Positions 1 to 8,764 are shown, counted from the first letter of the stretch. The stretch is 32,376 nucleotides of DNA from Campylobacteraceae bacterium (GCA_026993075.1 JALWUQ010000001.1:1-32376); one strand, 5' to 3'. The notes: a model not told the origin generated them from the sequence alone. A program made the numbers and translations.

Positions 1-1224
1 TTAAAATATACCGCTTATTCCCATATTTGCTGAATGGATTATAGTTGTGTTGAATTTTCTTGCATAAAATCTTATAAGTATATTTTGTAATGTTGGCTCG
101 ATTGAGGGGGTAAACCATGCATTATTGCTTATTGCGATTATATACTTTGGATGGTTTTTATACATTATGTTTTCTGTGGTTTCATAGCAAATAGCATTTG
201 TAAATTTAATACCTTTTATAATTATCGTAGTTGGTTTTTTTGCAGTTTTAAAATCAGATGCTCCACCAAAAAACTCTTTGTTGATATATTTAGCTAAAAA
301 TGCAGGCAAAGGAATCTTCTCCCCAAATGGAACCAATACTACTTTGTTTGCAATTTTGATTTTTCCATCAATAAAATAATAAGTAGAATTATAAAAATTT
401 TTACCTTCTTTTCTTAATGCTCCTGCTACAATCATGATATGTCGTGATAAATCTTTTAGCTGATTTAAAAGTCTTTTATCCAAATTAAGATATATCGGAA
501 AAGCACTTTCATTTAGAATAATCATATCTTTTTTATTTTTTATCTCTTTTTTGATTGCTTTTATATTGTCTTTAATTATTTTATTTGTATAAAGAGGATT
601 CCATTTTATATTTTCAGGTATTTTTTGGTTATATAAATATACACTAAAAGGAATTTTTCTTATATGTACTTTTAAAGGTTCAAAGGATAAAGCAATAAAC
701 AGTATAAGAAAAAATGACAATAGTTTTTTATGATATTTTCTATAAACAGATACACTAGCACAAATAGTAAGGAGAACTATCATAAATTGCCATTTTTGTA
801 CTCCTATATAGCTTTGTGTAAACATTAATTCCGGCTTAAACCATGTAAATTCAAATGGGTGTGCATAGGATGCAAATAATAATAAAACTATTCTGTAAAA
901 TATATTTTTAGGGTATGACAAAATCCAAAAAAACAGAGCATAAGTTATAGATATCGCAAATATAACAAAAGGGATAAGATAGCTTAAATTATAATATTTA
1001 AAACTTAGTCCTATCCAGTAAAACCAAAAAATTCCTACAAAAAAACCACTCCAGGTTAAAGTTTCCTGTCTGCTTACTATCATAAAATATATAGCTATAA
1101 TACCTGTAATTGTATTGACAACAGGAAAATTGAAGCCAAAATATGCACTATATATAAAAAAAGATAAAAAAATTGTTACACTCAAGCCTTTTATTATGTA
1201 AAAAGTGCTAAAATAATCCTTCAA
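1..1224 (-). CDS. lnt: Apolipoprotein N-acyltransferase
   Basis: Inner-membrane enzyme that adds the third acyl chain to the N-terminal cysteine of lipoproteins. The N-terminal half is strongly hydrophobic with several membrane segments; the C-terminal half is a nitrilase-like domain. With the TTG start at 1224 the family catalytic triad is visible: Glu239 in ILNESAFP, Lys294 in NKVVLVPFGE and Cys346 in AICYE. The frame is open up to GTG 1287 and ATG 1278, but those starts would overlap the 5' end of the divergent yajC, so TTG 1224 is preferred although it has no clear Shine-Dalgarno. The stop is the first codon of the window, right after a GISGI motif that in E. coli Lnt is followed by more of the domain. 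The short end may be normal for this phylum or a truncation. Divergence from yajC matches my memory of cj1095/cj1094c. Confidence 0.85.
   Translation of the reverse strand: MKDYFSTFYIIKGLSVTIFLSFFIYSAYFGFNFPVVNTITGIIAIYFMIVSRQETLTWSGFFVGIFWFYWIGLSFKYYNLSYLIPFVIFAISITYALFFWILSYPKNIFYRIVLLLFASYAHPFEFTWFKPELMFTQSYIGVQKWQFMIVLLTICASVSVYRKYHKKLLSFFLILFIALSFEPLKVHIRKIPFSVYLYNQKIPENIKWNPLYTNKIIKDNIKAIKKEIKNKKDMIILNESAFPIYLNLDKRLLNQLKDLSRHIMIVAGALRKEGKNFYNSTYYFIDGKIKIANKVVLVPFGEKIPLPAFLAKYINKEFFGGASDFKTAKKPTTIIIKGIKFTNAICYETTENIMYKNHPKYIIAISNNAWFTPSIEPTLQNILIRFYARKFNTTIIHSANMGISGIF
1209..1214 (+). promoter_or_regulatory. Putative -10 box for yajC-secDF
   Basis: TAAAAT hexamer about 38 bases upstream of the yajC ATG, in T-rich sequence, as is common for Campylobacterota sigma-70 promoters that lack a firm -35. 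If real it lies just inside or at the 5' edge of the divergent lnt. This is motif evidence only. Confidence 0.3.
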
Positions 1225-1247
1225 AAATTTAAATTTAAAGGATTCGT

Positions 1248-1520
1248 ATGCAAGGCGGAGGTAGTATTGTGACTTCATTGTTACCACTTATAGTTTTATT
1301 TGGTATTTTTTACTTTTTGGTAATTCGTCCTCAACAAAAGCAGGCAAAGGCCCACAAAGAGATGTTGGCCGCAATTAAAAAAGGTGATAAAATTATCACA
1401 AATGGCGGACTAATCTGTGAGGTTGTAAAACCTGAAGAAGATTTTATCAAAGTTAAGCTTAATGATGATACAGTTGTTAAGATTTCAAGAGATTATATAG
1501 CAAAGAAAGTTGATGCATAA
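1248..1520 (+). CDS. yajC: Preprotein translocase subunit YajC
   Basis: Small accessory subunit of the SecDF-YajC complex that supports SecYEG export at the inner membrane. The 90-residue product has the family layout: one N-terminal membrane helix (about residues 8-27), the hallmark FLVIRPQQKQ directly after it, then a basic helix and the small KKGDKIITNGGL domain. AAAGGA at 1237-1242 sits five bases before the ATG. The stop codon region overlaps the secD start, so yajC, secD and secF are almost certainly co-transcribed and translationally coupled. Confidence 0.97.
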   Translation: MQGGGSIVTSLLPLIVLFGIFYFLVIRPQQKQAKAHKEMLAAIKKGDKIITNGGLICEVVKPEEDFIKVKLNDDTVVKISRDYIAKKVDA

Positions 1521-3093
1521 GAGTAGATGGAATTATAGGGTCATAATATTTATATTTACCATGATAGTGGGGATTGTTCTTTCAATCCCTAGTTTTGTGC
1601 CGTCTATAAATGGTCCTAAAATAAAACTTGGTTTGGATTTGCAAGGTGGGCTTCATATGCTTTTGGGAGTAGAAGTGAAACAAGCTGTTAAGTCAAAATA
1701 TAAATCTATTGCTTCAAGCATAAAGTATTTCACTGATGATAATGATATTGTAATTGATAATCTAAGAGTAGATAAAAAAGATGTAAGTTTTACATTGCTT
1801 GATAACTCTGAAGAGAAAAATTTGGACAATATGCTAAGTAAAATCAAAGGTCTTGTTGTTAATAAAGATAAAAAGCTAAACTACAAAATTACTTTAACAA
1901 AAAGTGAGATAAAAAAGACTGAACAATATGCAGTAAATCAAGCAGTAGATACTATAAGAAACAGGTTGGATCAATTTGGTCTGTCTGATCCTACAGTAGC
2001 TAAACAAGGAAGCACTGATGTATTAGTGGAACTTCCAGGTATAAAAACACAAGCCCAGGAGCAAAGGGCTAGAAAACTTATAGCAAAAGCAGCACATTTG
2101 CAACTAATGGCAGTTGATGAAAAAAGAGCTGACCAGGTATATAATATGAGTAATCAAGAAGCAGCAAGTTATGGAGATGTGATTCTTCATGGTGCAAAAA
2201 ACAGTAAAGAAGAATATCTTGTTAAAGCTGTACCAATACTTGACGGAAGTATGCTGACAGACGCACGAGTCGGTTTTGATAATATGAATCAGCCTGTCAT
2301 CAACTTTACACTAAATAGTGAAGGAGCTAAAATATTTGGTGCTTTCACTGCTAAATCAATAGGAAAGCATTTGGCTATTGTGTTAGATAATAAGGTTTAC
2401 TCAGCTCCTGTTATAAGGGAAAGAATAGGTGGCGGAAGCGGACAGATAAGCGGAGGTTTCTCTGTACAGGAAGCTCATGATGTTGCCATAGCACTTAGAA
2501 GTGGGGCACTTTTAGCTCCTGTTAAACTTCTTGAAAAAAGAAGTATAGGACCTTCTTTAGGTGCTGAGAGTATAAGACAAAGTATGATAGCACTTATTAG
2601 TGGATTTGTTTTAGTTGTTTTATTTATGATTAGTTATTATGGATATGCAGGATTTATTGCAGACATTGCACTTGTTGTAAACTTATTTATAATCATAGCA
2701 TTAATGGCACTTTTTGGTGCTACCTTGACACTTCCTGGAATGGCAGGTATTGTTTTAACAGTTGGTATGTCGGTGGATTCGAATGTTATTATCAATGAGA
2801 GGATAAGAGAGTTGCTGCGAGAGGGCAAAAGTGTAGCTGTTGCTATAGAAAAAGGTTATGCAAATGCCATGAGTGCAATACTTGATGCAAATATAACAAC
2901 ACTTATAGCGGCAGTTATTTTATATGCTTATGGAACAGGGCCTATAAAAGGATTTGCTGTAACTATGAGTATAGGTATATTGGCTTCAATGCTAACAGCA
3001 ATATTAGGCACTCACGGTATATATCAATCTCTAATGCCTATAATTGAAAGAGCGAAAAATTTAAAAATTTGGTTTGGAATAAAGGTGAAATAA
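1513..3093 (+). CDS. secD: Protein translocase subunit SecD
   Basis: RND-family subunit that uses the proton gradient to pull exported proteins through the Sec channel. It has a membrane helix at about residues 9-28, the conserved GLDLQGGLHMLL segment, a large periplasmic P1 domain with TIRNRLDQFGLSDP, and five C-terminal membrane helices containing VGMSVDSNVIINERIRE. Length (526 residues) is typical of the compact epsilonproteobacterial form. ATG 1513 is chosen; a TTG directly before it at 1510 is also in frame. The start lies inside the end of yajC and the stop overlaps the secF start. Confidence 0.96.
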   Translation: MHKSRWNYRVIIFIFTMIVGIVLSIPSFVPSINGPKIKLGLDLQGGLHMLLGVEVKQAVKSKYKSIASSIKYFTDDNDIVIDNLRVDKKDVSFTLLDNSEEKNLDNMLSKIKGLVVNKDKKLNYKITLTKSEIKKTEQYAVNQAVDTIRNRLDQFGLSDPTVAKQGSTDVLVELPGIKTQAQEQRARKLIAKAAHLQLMAVDEKRADQVYNMSNQEAASYGDVILHGAKNSKEEYLVKAVPILDGSMLTDARVGFDNMNQPVINFTLNSEGAKIFGAFTAKSIGKHLAIVLDNKVYSAPVIRERIGGGSGQISGGFSVQEAHDVAIALRSGALLAPVKLLEKRSIGPSLGAESIRQSMIALISGFVLVVLFMISYYGYAGFIADIALVVNLFIIIALMALFGATLTLPGMAGIVLTVGMSVDSNVIINERIRELLREGKSVAVAIEKGYANAMSAILDANITTLIAAVILYAYGTGPIKGFAVTMSIGILASMLTAILGTHGIYQSLMPIIERAKNLKIWFGIKVK

Positions 3094-4064
3094 TGGAAAT
3101 ATTTAAAGGCGATAAAATTTTTGATTTTATGGGTAAGAGTAAGTTTTTTATATCTATTTCTATTATACTGATGCTGACATCTTATGTTTTGCTGGCAACA
3201 AAAGGTTTAAATTATGGGCTTGATTTCAAAGGCGGTACCTTAGTGCAGGTAAAGTATGAAAAAAATGCCCCCATAAGTAAAATAAGAGATAGCATAAGCA
3301 AAGATTCCGAATTTAAAAATGCAACTATAACAAAGTTTGGTTCTCCTAAAGAAGTTATCATAAAGTTTGCTACTAGTTCAAGTTCTGTAAAAGAAGACAC
3401 TGGAGATAAAATAAGAACTTTACTAAAAGGTACAGGTGATTTTAAAATTAGAAGAGTTGATATAGTCGGTCCTAAAGTCGGAGGAGAATTGAGAGAAAAG
3501 GGTCTATTGGCAATGGTTCTTTCTATATTAGCCATTTTAGTGTATGTTGCATTTAGATTTGAATGGAGATTTGCTGTCGCTTCGGTGGCAGCTTTGGTGC
3601 ATGATGTTTCTATAGCATTGGGCGCTGTTGCTCTTTTTCATATAGATGTCAATTTAGATACATTAGCGGCAATTCTGACTCTTATGGGTTATTCTTTAAA
3701 TGATACAATTATAGTATTTGATAGGATTAGAGAAGGTATCCATGAAACTAAGCGGTATGATCTTTTTCATGTTATAAATGATGCTGTATCTAAAACACTT
3801 TCAAGAACAACCTTGACATCATTAACGACATTTTTTGTGGTCTTGACACTATATCTTTTTGGTGGAGAAATAATAGTAGCATTTAGCTTTACACTTCTTG
3901 TCGGTATTGTTGTAGGTACATATAGCTCAATATTCGTTGCTTCTCCGCTTTTAAAATGGTTTGGATTTAATATTGAAGACTTTAAAAGAAAAGTAGTTCA
4001 AAAAGATAAAGCCAAAGCTGAAAAGAAAAAAATGAGAGAAATGTATGAAAGAGGAATGGTTTAA
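3093..4064 (+). CDS. secF: Protein translocase subunit SecF
   Basis: Partner of SecD in the inner-membrane SecDF complex. The 323-residue product has an N-terminal membrane helix, the GLDFKGGTLVQV segment, a periplasmic domain (about 60-130) and five C-terminal helices with LMGYSLNDTIIVFDRIRE, the SecF counterpart of the SecD helix-4 motif. The ATG overlaps the secD stop as TAATG and follows AAAGGTG at 3081-3087, so earlier in-frame codons inside secD were rejected. It is the last gene of the yajC operon; the next 290 bases hold an inverted repeat and then the control region of another unit. Confidence 0.96.
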   Translation: MEIFKGDKIFDFMGKSKFFISISIILMLTSYVLLATKGLNYGLDFKGGTLVQVKYEKNAPISKIRDSISKDSEFKNATITKFGSPKEVIIKFATSSSSVKEDTGDKIRTLLKGTGDFKIRRVDIVGPKVGGELREKGLLAMVLSILAILVYVAFRFEWRFAVASVAALVHDVSIALGAVALFHIDVNLDTLAAILTLMGYSLNDTIIVFDRIREGIHETKRYDLFHVINDAVSKTLSRTTLTSLTTFFVVLTLYLFGGEIIVAFSFTLLVGIVVGTYSSIFVASPLLKWFGFNIEDFKRKVVQKDKAKAEKKKMREMYERGMV

Positions 4065-4082
4065 TCTTTTTACTGCCAACTA

Positions 4083-4124
4083 TGAAGTAGTTAAGTAAGT
4101 CTATTGACAAACTTAACTACTTCA
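4083..4124. repeat. Perfect 14-bp inverted repeat after secF
   Basis: TGAAGTAGTTAAGT at 4083-4096 is exactly complementary to ACTTAACTACTTCA at 4111-4124, with a 14-base loop. It starts 18 bases after the secF stop and could end the yajC-secDF transcript, but no T-run follows, so it is not a textbook intrinsic terminator. It could also be an operator or the scar of an insertion. Confidence 0.55.
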
Positions 4125-4252
4125 TTGACTGCTACTCAAATAATTTTGATATATTAATCCTTATATTACAGCCGATAATACTGCATACTGCTTCTTAAAT
4201 ATAATGAGACCACTACACATTATGATATTTTTTAAGTGGAGCAACTTTGCTA

Positions 4253-4258
4253 TATAAT
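4253..4258 (+). promoter_or_regulatory. Putative -10 box for the permease gene
   Basis: TATAAT hexamer about 100 bases before the permease ATG. Transcription from it would start near 4265, directly before the palindrome at 4270-4297, which gives a simple repressor layout. The -35 region is weak, as usual in this phylum. Confidence 0.4.
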
Positions 4259-4269
4259 TTACTATCATT

Positions 4270-4297
4270 TAATATATCAACATATCTTGATATATTA
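4270..4297. promoter_or_regulatory. Palindromic operator candidate (ArsR-like)
   Basis: An 11-bp arm TAATATATCAA and its exact complement TTGATATATTA are separated by six bases (CATATC). The core has the form ATCAA-N6-TTGAT, which resembles ArsR/SmtB-family operators as I know them. It sits just downstream of a TATAAT box and about 60 bases before the permease start. No ArsR-type gene is encoded in the window, so a regulator would have to act from elsewhere. Confidence 0.5.
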
Positions 4298-4355
4298 TAT
4301 ATATTATGCTATACTTCTTGTAATTTTTAAAAATAAAAGTTCTAAAAGGAGAATT

Positions 4356-5303
4356 ATGTGGAATCAAAGTGTAAACTATTTGGTGTATAGCTTGTTTGGT
4401 ATGAGTGGAAAGATTGCTGATGCAATTCATTTTTTTATATATGACTCTATTAAAATTTTAGCTTTGGTTTTGGCAATCGTATATATTATATCATTTATGC
4501 AGACATATATTAAAACTGAAACAGTAAGAGATTTTATACAGGGTAAATCGCAGTTTGTGGGTAACTTGTTGGCGGCAATTTTTGGAATTTTAACTCCATT
4601 TTGTTCTTGCTCTTCAATACCTCTTTTTTTAGGATTTACACAAGCAAGAATACCAAGAAGTGCTACCTTTTCATTTCTTATAAGTAGTCCTATGAACAAT
4701 GAAATTGCAATAGCCATTTTATTTGCAACTTTTGGTTGGAAAATAGCAGCGCTATATACTTTGTTTGGATTATTAACAGCAATAGCAGGAGGTTATATAG
4801 TGGGAAAAGTGAGTAGAGATGAAGATATACTTATTAAAATACCATATACGAAACAAGTAGAAGATGCACATTTTGTGAAACTTGCATTTAAGAAGCGTTT
4901 AAATGAGGCATGGAAAAATGCTGTAACAATTATGAAAGATATATATTTATATGTTTTTTTAGGCATTGCAGTAGGAGCCGTGATACATGGTTTCGTGCCG
5001 AGTGATTTTATTGTAAAATATGCAGGTAAAGACAATCCTTTTGCTGTATTGATTGCTGTTATTGCCGGTATTCCAATGTATGCTGGTGCTTCTACAATAG
5101 CACCTTTAATACAACCTCTTGCCGCAAAAGGAATGATGATGGGAACTGCACTATCTTTTATGATGGCTATTGTTGCACTGTCTCTTCCTGAGGCTATGAT
5201 TTTGAAAAAGATTTTAAGTTGGAGATTGATTATACTGTTTTTCAGTATAGTCGGAGTTGGGATAATCTTGGTAGGTTATCTATTTAATATAATATTACAA
5301 TAA
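4356..5303 (+). CDS. COG0701 permease, ArsP-like
   Basis: Multi-pass inner-membrane protein of 315 residues in the COG0701 (former DUF318) permease family, which includes ArsP, an organoarsenical exporter first described in C. jejuni. About eight hydrophobic segments are visible. The family signature TPFCSCSSIPL is at residues 80-90 and its second-half counterpart AGIPMYAGAS at about 237-246; the cysteines of CSCS are candidates for metal or metalloid binding. ATG 4356 follows AAAGGAG at 4345-4351. The frame stays open back to 4236, but that stretch contains the promoter and palindrome and has no ribosome site. It forms a two-gene unit with the following disulfide protein. The substrate is not established by sequence: organoarsenical, another metal(loid) or a thiol compound are all possible. 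Confidence 0.85.
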   Translation: MWNQSVNYLVYSLFGMSGKIADAIHFFIYDSIKILALVLAIVYIISFMQTYIKTETVRDFIQGKSQFVGNLLAAIFGILTPFCSCSSIPLFLGFTQARIPRSATFSFLISSPMNNEIAIAILFATFGWKIAALYTLFGLLTAIAGGYIVGKVSRDEDILIKIPYTKQVEDAHFVKLAFKKRLNEAWKNAVTIMKDIYLYVFLGIAVGAVIHGFVPSDFIVKYAGKDNPFAVLIAVIAGIPMYAGASTIAPLIQPLAAKGMMMGTALSFMMAIVALSLPEAMILKKILSWRLIILFFSIVGVGIILVGYLFNIILQ

Positions 5304-5313
5304 GGAGTTAAAG

Positions 5314-5547
5314 ATGGATATAAAGGTTTTAGGCAGTGATTGTTGTGCAAACTGTGATACACAAATGAAGATCGTAAAAAGTGCATTAGAAAGTACAGGC
5401 AAAAGTGCAACTTTAGAAAAAATAGAGGATTTGGTTGAAGTTATGAGCTATGGTGTCATAAGTACGCCAGCTATTGTTATAAACGGTGAAGTAAAATCAA
5501 GGGGAAAGATTTTAAATGAGCAAGAAGTTATAGAACTTTTTGGATAA
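5314..5547 (+). CDS. Small redox-active disulfide (thioredoxin-fold) protein
   Basis: A 77-residue thioredoxin-like protein of the 'redox-active disulfide protein 2' type (TIGR00412-like). The N-terminal beta strand is followed by GSDCCANCD, giving a C11-x-x-C14 redox pair with an additional adjacent Cys10, and the cis-proline loop VISTPAIVINGEV is clear. It is cytoplasmic, with no signal sequence. AAGGAG at 5302-5307 overlaps the stop of the permease gene, so the two are co-translated. Such proteins often accompany COG0701 permeases and may reduce the permease cysteines or hand over a thiol-bound metalloid; that role is inference. The CC pair at the active site is less usual than a single cysteine there. 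Confidence 0.85.
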   Translation: MDIKVLGSDCCANCDTQMKIVKSALESTGKSATLEKIEDLVEVMSYGVISTPAIVINGEVKSRGKILNEQEVIELFG

Positions 5548-5587
5548 ATAACAAGTGCCTGTTTTGATAACAACTTCTAATGAATTA

Positions 5588-5691
5588 CTGACTATGAGTA
5601 GAGCTCTCTAAGTGGCAGGGATTAAAATCCCCACAACCCCTTGAAGCTTACGAAAAATAGGGTTTTTCAAGAAAAAAGTGCGTAAGGTCAG
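5588..5691 (+). other. Structured intergenic element (candidate RNA)
   Basis: The 216-base gap before leuS contains a set of nested complementary segments. CTGAC 5588-5592 pairs with GTCAG 5687-5691. A GTGG...CCAC hairpin lies at 5612-5634. CTTACG 5647-5652 pairs with CGTAAG 5681-5686. AACCC 5635-5639 and CTTGAA 5640-5645 can pair, as alternatives, with GGGTT 5660-5664 and TTCAAG 5666-5671 inside the last hairpin's loop, a pseudoknot-like layout. It could be a small RNA, an attenuator or terminator for the permease unit, or a mobile repeat; its end segments recur near 31290. I do not recognise a known RNA family. Confidence 0.4.
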
Positions 5692-5722
5692 CGAATTAAA
5701 CCTCTTTTTATGGCAATTTTGA

Positions 5723-5728
5723 TAAAAT
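5723..5728 (+). promoter_or_regulatory. Putative -10 box for the leuS operon
   Basis: TTTTGATAAAATTAGA contains a TAAAAT hexamer about 37 bases before the leuS ATG. The same GATAAAAT string precedes gyrA. AGGAG at 5751-5755 is the ribosome site, nine bases from the ATG. It would drive the long run leuS-lptE-DGC-folC-M23-ccmA-mfd and beyond. Confidence 0.45.
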
Positions 5729-5764
5729 TAGACTTAAACAGTGTAAAATGAGGAGCTTTTTTAA

Positions 5765-8212
5765 ATGCAGTATAATCCGAAAGAGATTGAGAAAAAGTGG
5801 CAAAAATTTTGGAGCGAACATAACTCCTTTGAGCCTGAAGATAATCGAAAAAAGAAAAAAAAATATATTCTTAGTATGTTTCCATACCCTAGTGGCAGGA
5901 TACATATGGGACATGTTAGAAACTATTCAATAGGTGATGCGATAGCAAGAAACGCCAGAAAAAAAGGGTTCAATGTACTTCATCCTATCGGGTGGGATAG
6001 TTTTGGCATGCCGGCTGAAAATGCTGCGATTAAACATAAACTTCATCCTAAAAAGTGGACTTATGAAAATATAGATTACATGAAAAAAGAGTTAGATGCC
6101 CTGGGGCTCTCATTTAGCAAAAAAAGAGAATTTGCGACAAGTGATAAAATATATACCAAATTTGAACAAGAATATATCATCAACATGTATAAAAATGGGC
6201 TTCTTTACAGAAAATCAAACAGTGTAAATTGGTGCGAGAGTTGTCAAACAGTGCTTGCAAATGAACAAGTTGAAGATGGTTGTTGCTGGAGGTGTGGCAA
6301 TGAAGTTTTGTTAAAACAGATGCCCGGATACTATATATCTATAACAAAATATGCACAAGAATTACTTGATGATCTTAAGATGCTTGAAGATAAATGGCCT
6401 CCCCAGGTTCTTAAAATGCAAGAGAATTGGATAGGAAGAAGCGAGGGGCTTAGTTTTACATTTGAATTGAGTAAAGAATCAAAAGGTAAACTTGGCAACT
6501 GTTTTGACGGATATAAGGTTTTTACAACCAGATCCGATACAGTTTATGGTGTCAGTTACTCAGCGCTTGCACCGGAACATCCTATTATCAAATACTTGAT
6601 AGAACATAAATTATTAAGTGAAGAAAAGATAACAGCCATCAAAAAAATGCAAAATATGAGTGAAAAAGAGAGATCTATGCAAGATAAAGAAGGGCTGAGC
6701 CTTGGCATTGATGTTATTCATCCTTTAACAAAAAAAAGAGTACCTGTTTGGGTTGCCAATTTTGTTCTTATAGGATATGGAGGTGGTGCTGTTATGGCAG
6801 TTCCAGCTCATGATGAAAGAGACTATGAGTTTGCTCTTAAATATGATTTGCCTGTAAAACAAGTTGTCAAGCCTTTAAAAGATATGGATACAGACGGTGC
6901 TTTTACTGATGATGGTGAGTTGATAGACAGTGGCAAATTTAGCGGACTTAAAAGTGCGGAAGCCAGAAAAGAGATTATGAAGTATTTTGAAGAAAATAGT
7001 CTTGGTAAAAAAGAGATAAATTATAAACTAAGAGACTGGGGCATTAGTCGCCAAAGGTATTGGGGTGCACCCATACCGTTTGTTCACTGCCCAAAATGCG
7101 GACTTGTACCGGAAAAAAAAGAAAACTTACCCATAACTCTTCCTGAGGATATTAAGATAACCGGTGAGGGCAATCCTTTAGAGTCTCATCCGACTTGGAA
7201 ATATTGCAAATGTCCTAAATGTGAAGAAGATGCTTTAAGAGAAACTGATACTCTTGATACTTTTGTACAATCTTCTTGGTATTTTTTAAGATATGCTACA
7301 AATCCTTTAAAGTGGCTTGAGGAAGGAATCGACAAGGATGATGTTGCTTACTGGATGAATGTAGATCAATATATTGGAGGTATTGAACATGCGATACTTC
7401 ATCTTTTATATGCCAGATTTTTTACCAAGGCTTTACGAGATTTGGATTATATAAAAGTTGATGAACCGTTTGATAAACTTTTAACTCAAGGAATGGTGCT
7501 AAAAGATGGTGCTAAAATGAGCAAATCTAAAGGCAATACAGTTGATCCTGATGAGATAATAAAAAAATATGGAGCCGATACGGCAAGACTTTTTATACTT
7601 TTTGCAGCACCTCCCGCTAAAGAATTGGAATGGAATGACAGTGCGGTTGAGGGAGCTTTTAGATTTATAAAAAGATTATATGAAAGAAGCAATAGAGTTA
7701 AAAAGATGAACTCATTAGTCAAAATAAATCATGACAGCTTGTCCAAAGAAGAAAAATTTGCTAGAAAAAAAGTGTATGAAGCTTTGAGAAAATCAAATCA
7801 AACATACGAAAAAGAGTATAGTTTCAATACTCTCATTGCATCTTGTATGGAAGCTCTAAACGCACTAAATACTCAAAATAATAGTGATGTTTGGAGCGAG
7901 GGATACTATATCATTTTAAATATTTTAGAACCTATTGTGCCTCATGTTTGCTGGGAACTTAGTGAAAAACTTTTTGAAAGAGAAAATTTTAGAAAAACAG
8001 AAGTGTTGCCGGAAGTTTTTGAAGAAGATGTCATAAAACTTGTTATTACTATAAATGGTAAAAAAAGAGAAGAGATAGAAGTTAGTAAAAATACAAAAAA
8101 AGATGATATACTGTCTCTTGCAAAAGAAAAAGTTGTAAAATGGCTTGAAGGCAAGAATATTTTAAAAGAGATATATATTCCTGGCAAACTTATAAATATA
8201 GTTGTAAAATAG
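5765..8212 (+). CDS. leuS: Leucyl-tRNA synthetase
   Basis: Charges tRNA-Leu with leucine in the cytoplasm. The class I signatures are both present: HMGH at residues 47-50 (in [10 protein letters not shown]) and KMSKS at 584-588. A zinc-binding-type module C-x2-C...C-x2-C starts at residue 157 (WCESC ... CCWRCG), the editing (CP1) insertion carries [14 protein letters not shown], and a second CPKC...CPKC pair lies further on. The 815-residue length is normal for bacterial LeuRS. It heads the operon whose order (lptE, folC, M23, ccmA, mfd) matches that of Helicobacter and Campylobacter. The lptE start is only 15 bases beyond its stop. Confidence 0.98.
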   Translation: MQYNPKEIEKKWQKFWSEHNSFEPEDNRKKKKKYILSMFPYPSGRIHMGHVRNYSIGDAIARNARKKGFNVLHPIGWDSFGMPAENAAIKHKLHPKKWTYENIDYMKKELDALGLSFSKKREFATSDKIYTKFEQEYIINMYKNGLLYRKSNSVNWCESCQTVLANEQVEDGCCWRCGNEVLLKQMPGYYISITKYAQELLDDLKMLEDKWPPQVLKMQENWIGRSEGLSFTFELSKESKGKLGNCFDGYKVFTTRSDTVYGVSYSALAPEHPIIKYLIEHKLLSEEKITAIKKMQNMSEKERSMQDKEGLSLGIDVIHPLTKKRVPVWVANFVLIGYGGGAVMAVPAHDERDYEFALKYDLPVKQVVKPLKDMDTDGAFTDDGELIDSGKFSGLKSAEARKEIMKYFEENSLGKKEINYKLRDWGISRQRYWGAPIPFVHCPKCGLVPEKKENLPITLPEDIKITGEGNPLESHPTWKYCKCPKCEEDALRETDTLDTFVQSSWYFLRYATNPLKWLEEGIDKDDVAYWMNVDQYIGGIEHAILHLLYARFFTKALRDLDYIKVDEPFDKLLTQGMVLKDGAKMSKSKGNTVDPDEIIKKYGADTARLFILFAAPPAKELEWNDSAVEGAFRFIKRLYERSNRVKKMNSLVKINHDSLSKEEKFARKKVYEALRKSNQTYEKEYSFNTLIASCMEALNALNTQNNSDVWSEGYYIILNILEPIVPHVCWELSEKLFERENFRKTEVLPEVFEEDVIKLVITINGKKREEIEVSKNTKKDDILSLAKEKVVKWLEGKNILKEIYIPGKLINIVVK

Positions 8213-8227
8213 GCTTAAGGATAAAAG

Positions 8228-8764
8228 ATGAATGTGATAAAAGTCGGCAAGATTTTAACAGTTTTAATTCTATTTATATTTTTTGTCGGCTGTGGTTATA
8301 GACCATCATCACAGTATTCAAAAAGAATTTTGGGCAATAAAATATATGCAGAAGTTTTTATAGATGTACATAACCCAGAAAACTCAGTTCTTATCAAAGA
8401 TGCTGTTAATGAGGCAATAGTTGCAGAATTTAAATCAAAAATTGTAGATAAAAAAGATGAAGCAAACAGTGAATTTTTTGTAAAATTTAACAGTATAAGC
8501 TTTACTCCAACTGCTTATGATCCAAATGGATATGTTATTGCTTACAGAGCAACTGTGTCCTTAAATATAATTTATGTCGATAAGTTTGGTAAAAAAGGCA
8601 CTTTTAATGTCAGTGGTATTTATGATTTTTCAATAGAAGCTAACAGTGTTATTTCTGATACAAAAAGATTTGATGCTATCAAATTTGCATCATACAAGGC
8701 TATTGGAGAATTTGTATCAAAAGTAGCTATTAAGGGTATGTTAAATGGCAACAAAAATAAATGA
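8228..8764 (+). CDS. lptE: LPS-assembly lipoprotein LptE-like
   Basis: A 178-residue lipoprotein with a hydrophobic signal (residues 8-20) and lipobox FFVGC giving Cys22, followed by the CGYRPSS start typical of LptE-family proteins of this phylum. LptE plugs the outer-membrane LptD barrel and helps insert lipopolysaccharide. The mature part alternates beta strands and helices (for example VAEFKSKIV and YRATVSLNIIYVD), as expected of the LptE fold. The family is poorly conserved, so the assignment leans on the N-terminus, size and the conserved slot between leuS and folC. It overlaps the next gene by 20 bases. Confidence 0.75.
   Translation: MNVIKVGKILTVLILFIFFVGCGYRPSSQYSKRILGNKIYAEVFIDVHNPENSVLIKDAVNEAIVAEFKSKIVDKKDEANSEFFVKFNSISFTPTAYDPNGYVIAYRATVSLNIIYVDKFGKKGTFNVSGIYDFSIEANSVISDTKRFDAIKFASYKAIGEFVSKVAIKGMLNGNKNK

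Noticed and set aside
4236-4355. Upstream extension of the permease reading frame
   Set aside because: It would place the promoter-like box at its edge and the palindrome inside coding sequence, has no ribosome site, and adds a low-complexity Ile/Tyr stretch absent from the family.
5588-5691. The structured element as a tRNA, T-box leader, SRP or 6S RNA
   Set aside because: There is no CCA-type acceptor or T-loop, no T-box sequence and no SRP Alu/GGAA core; it could not be matched to a family by eye.
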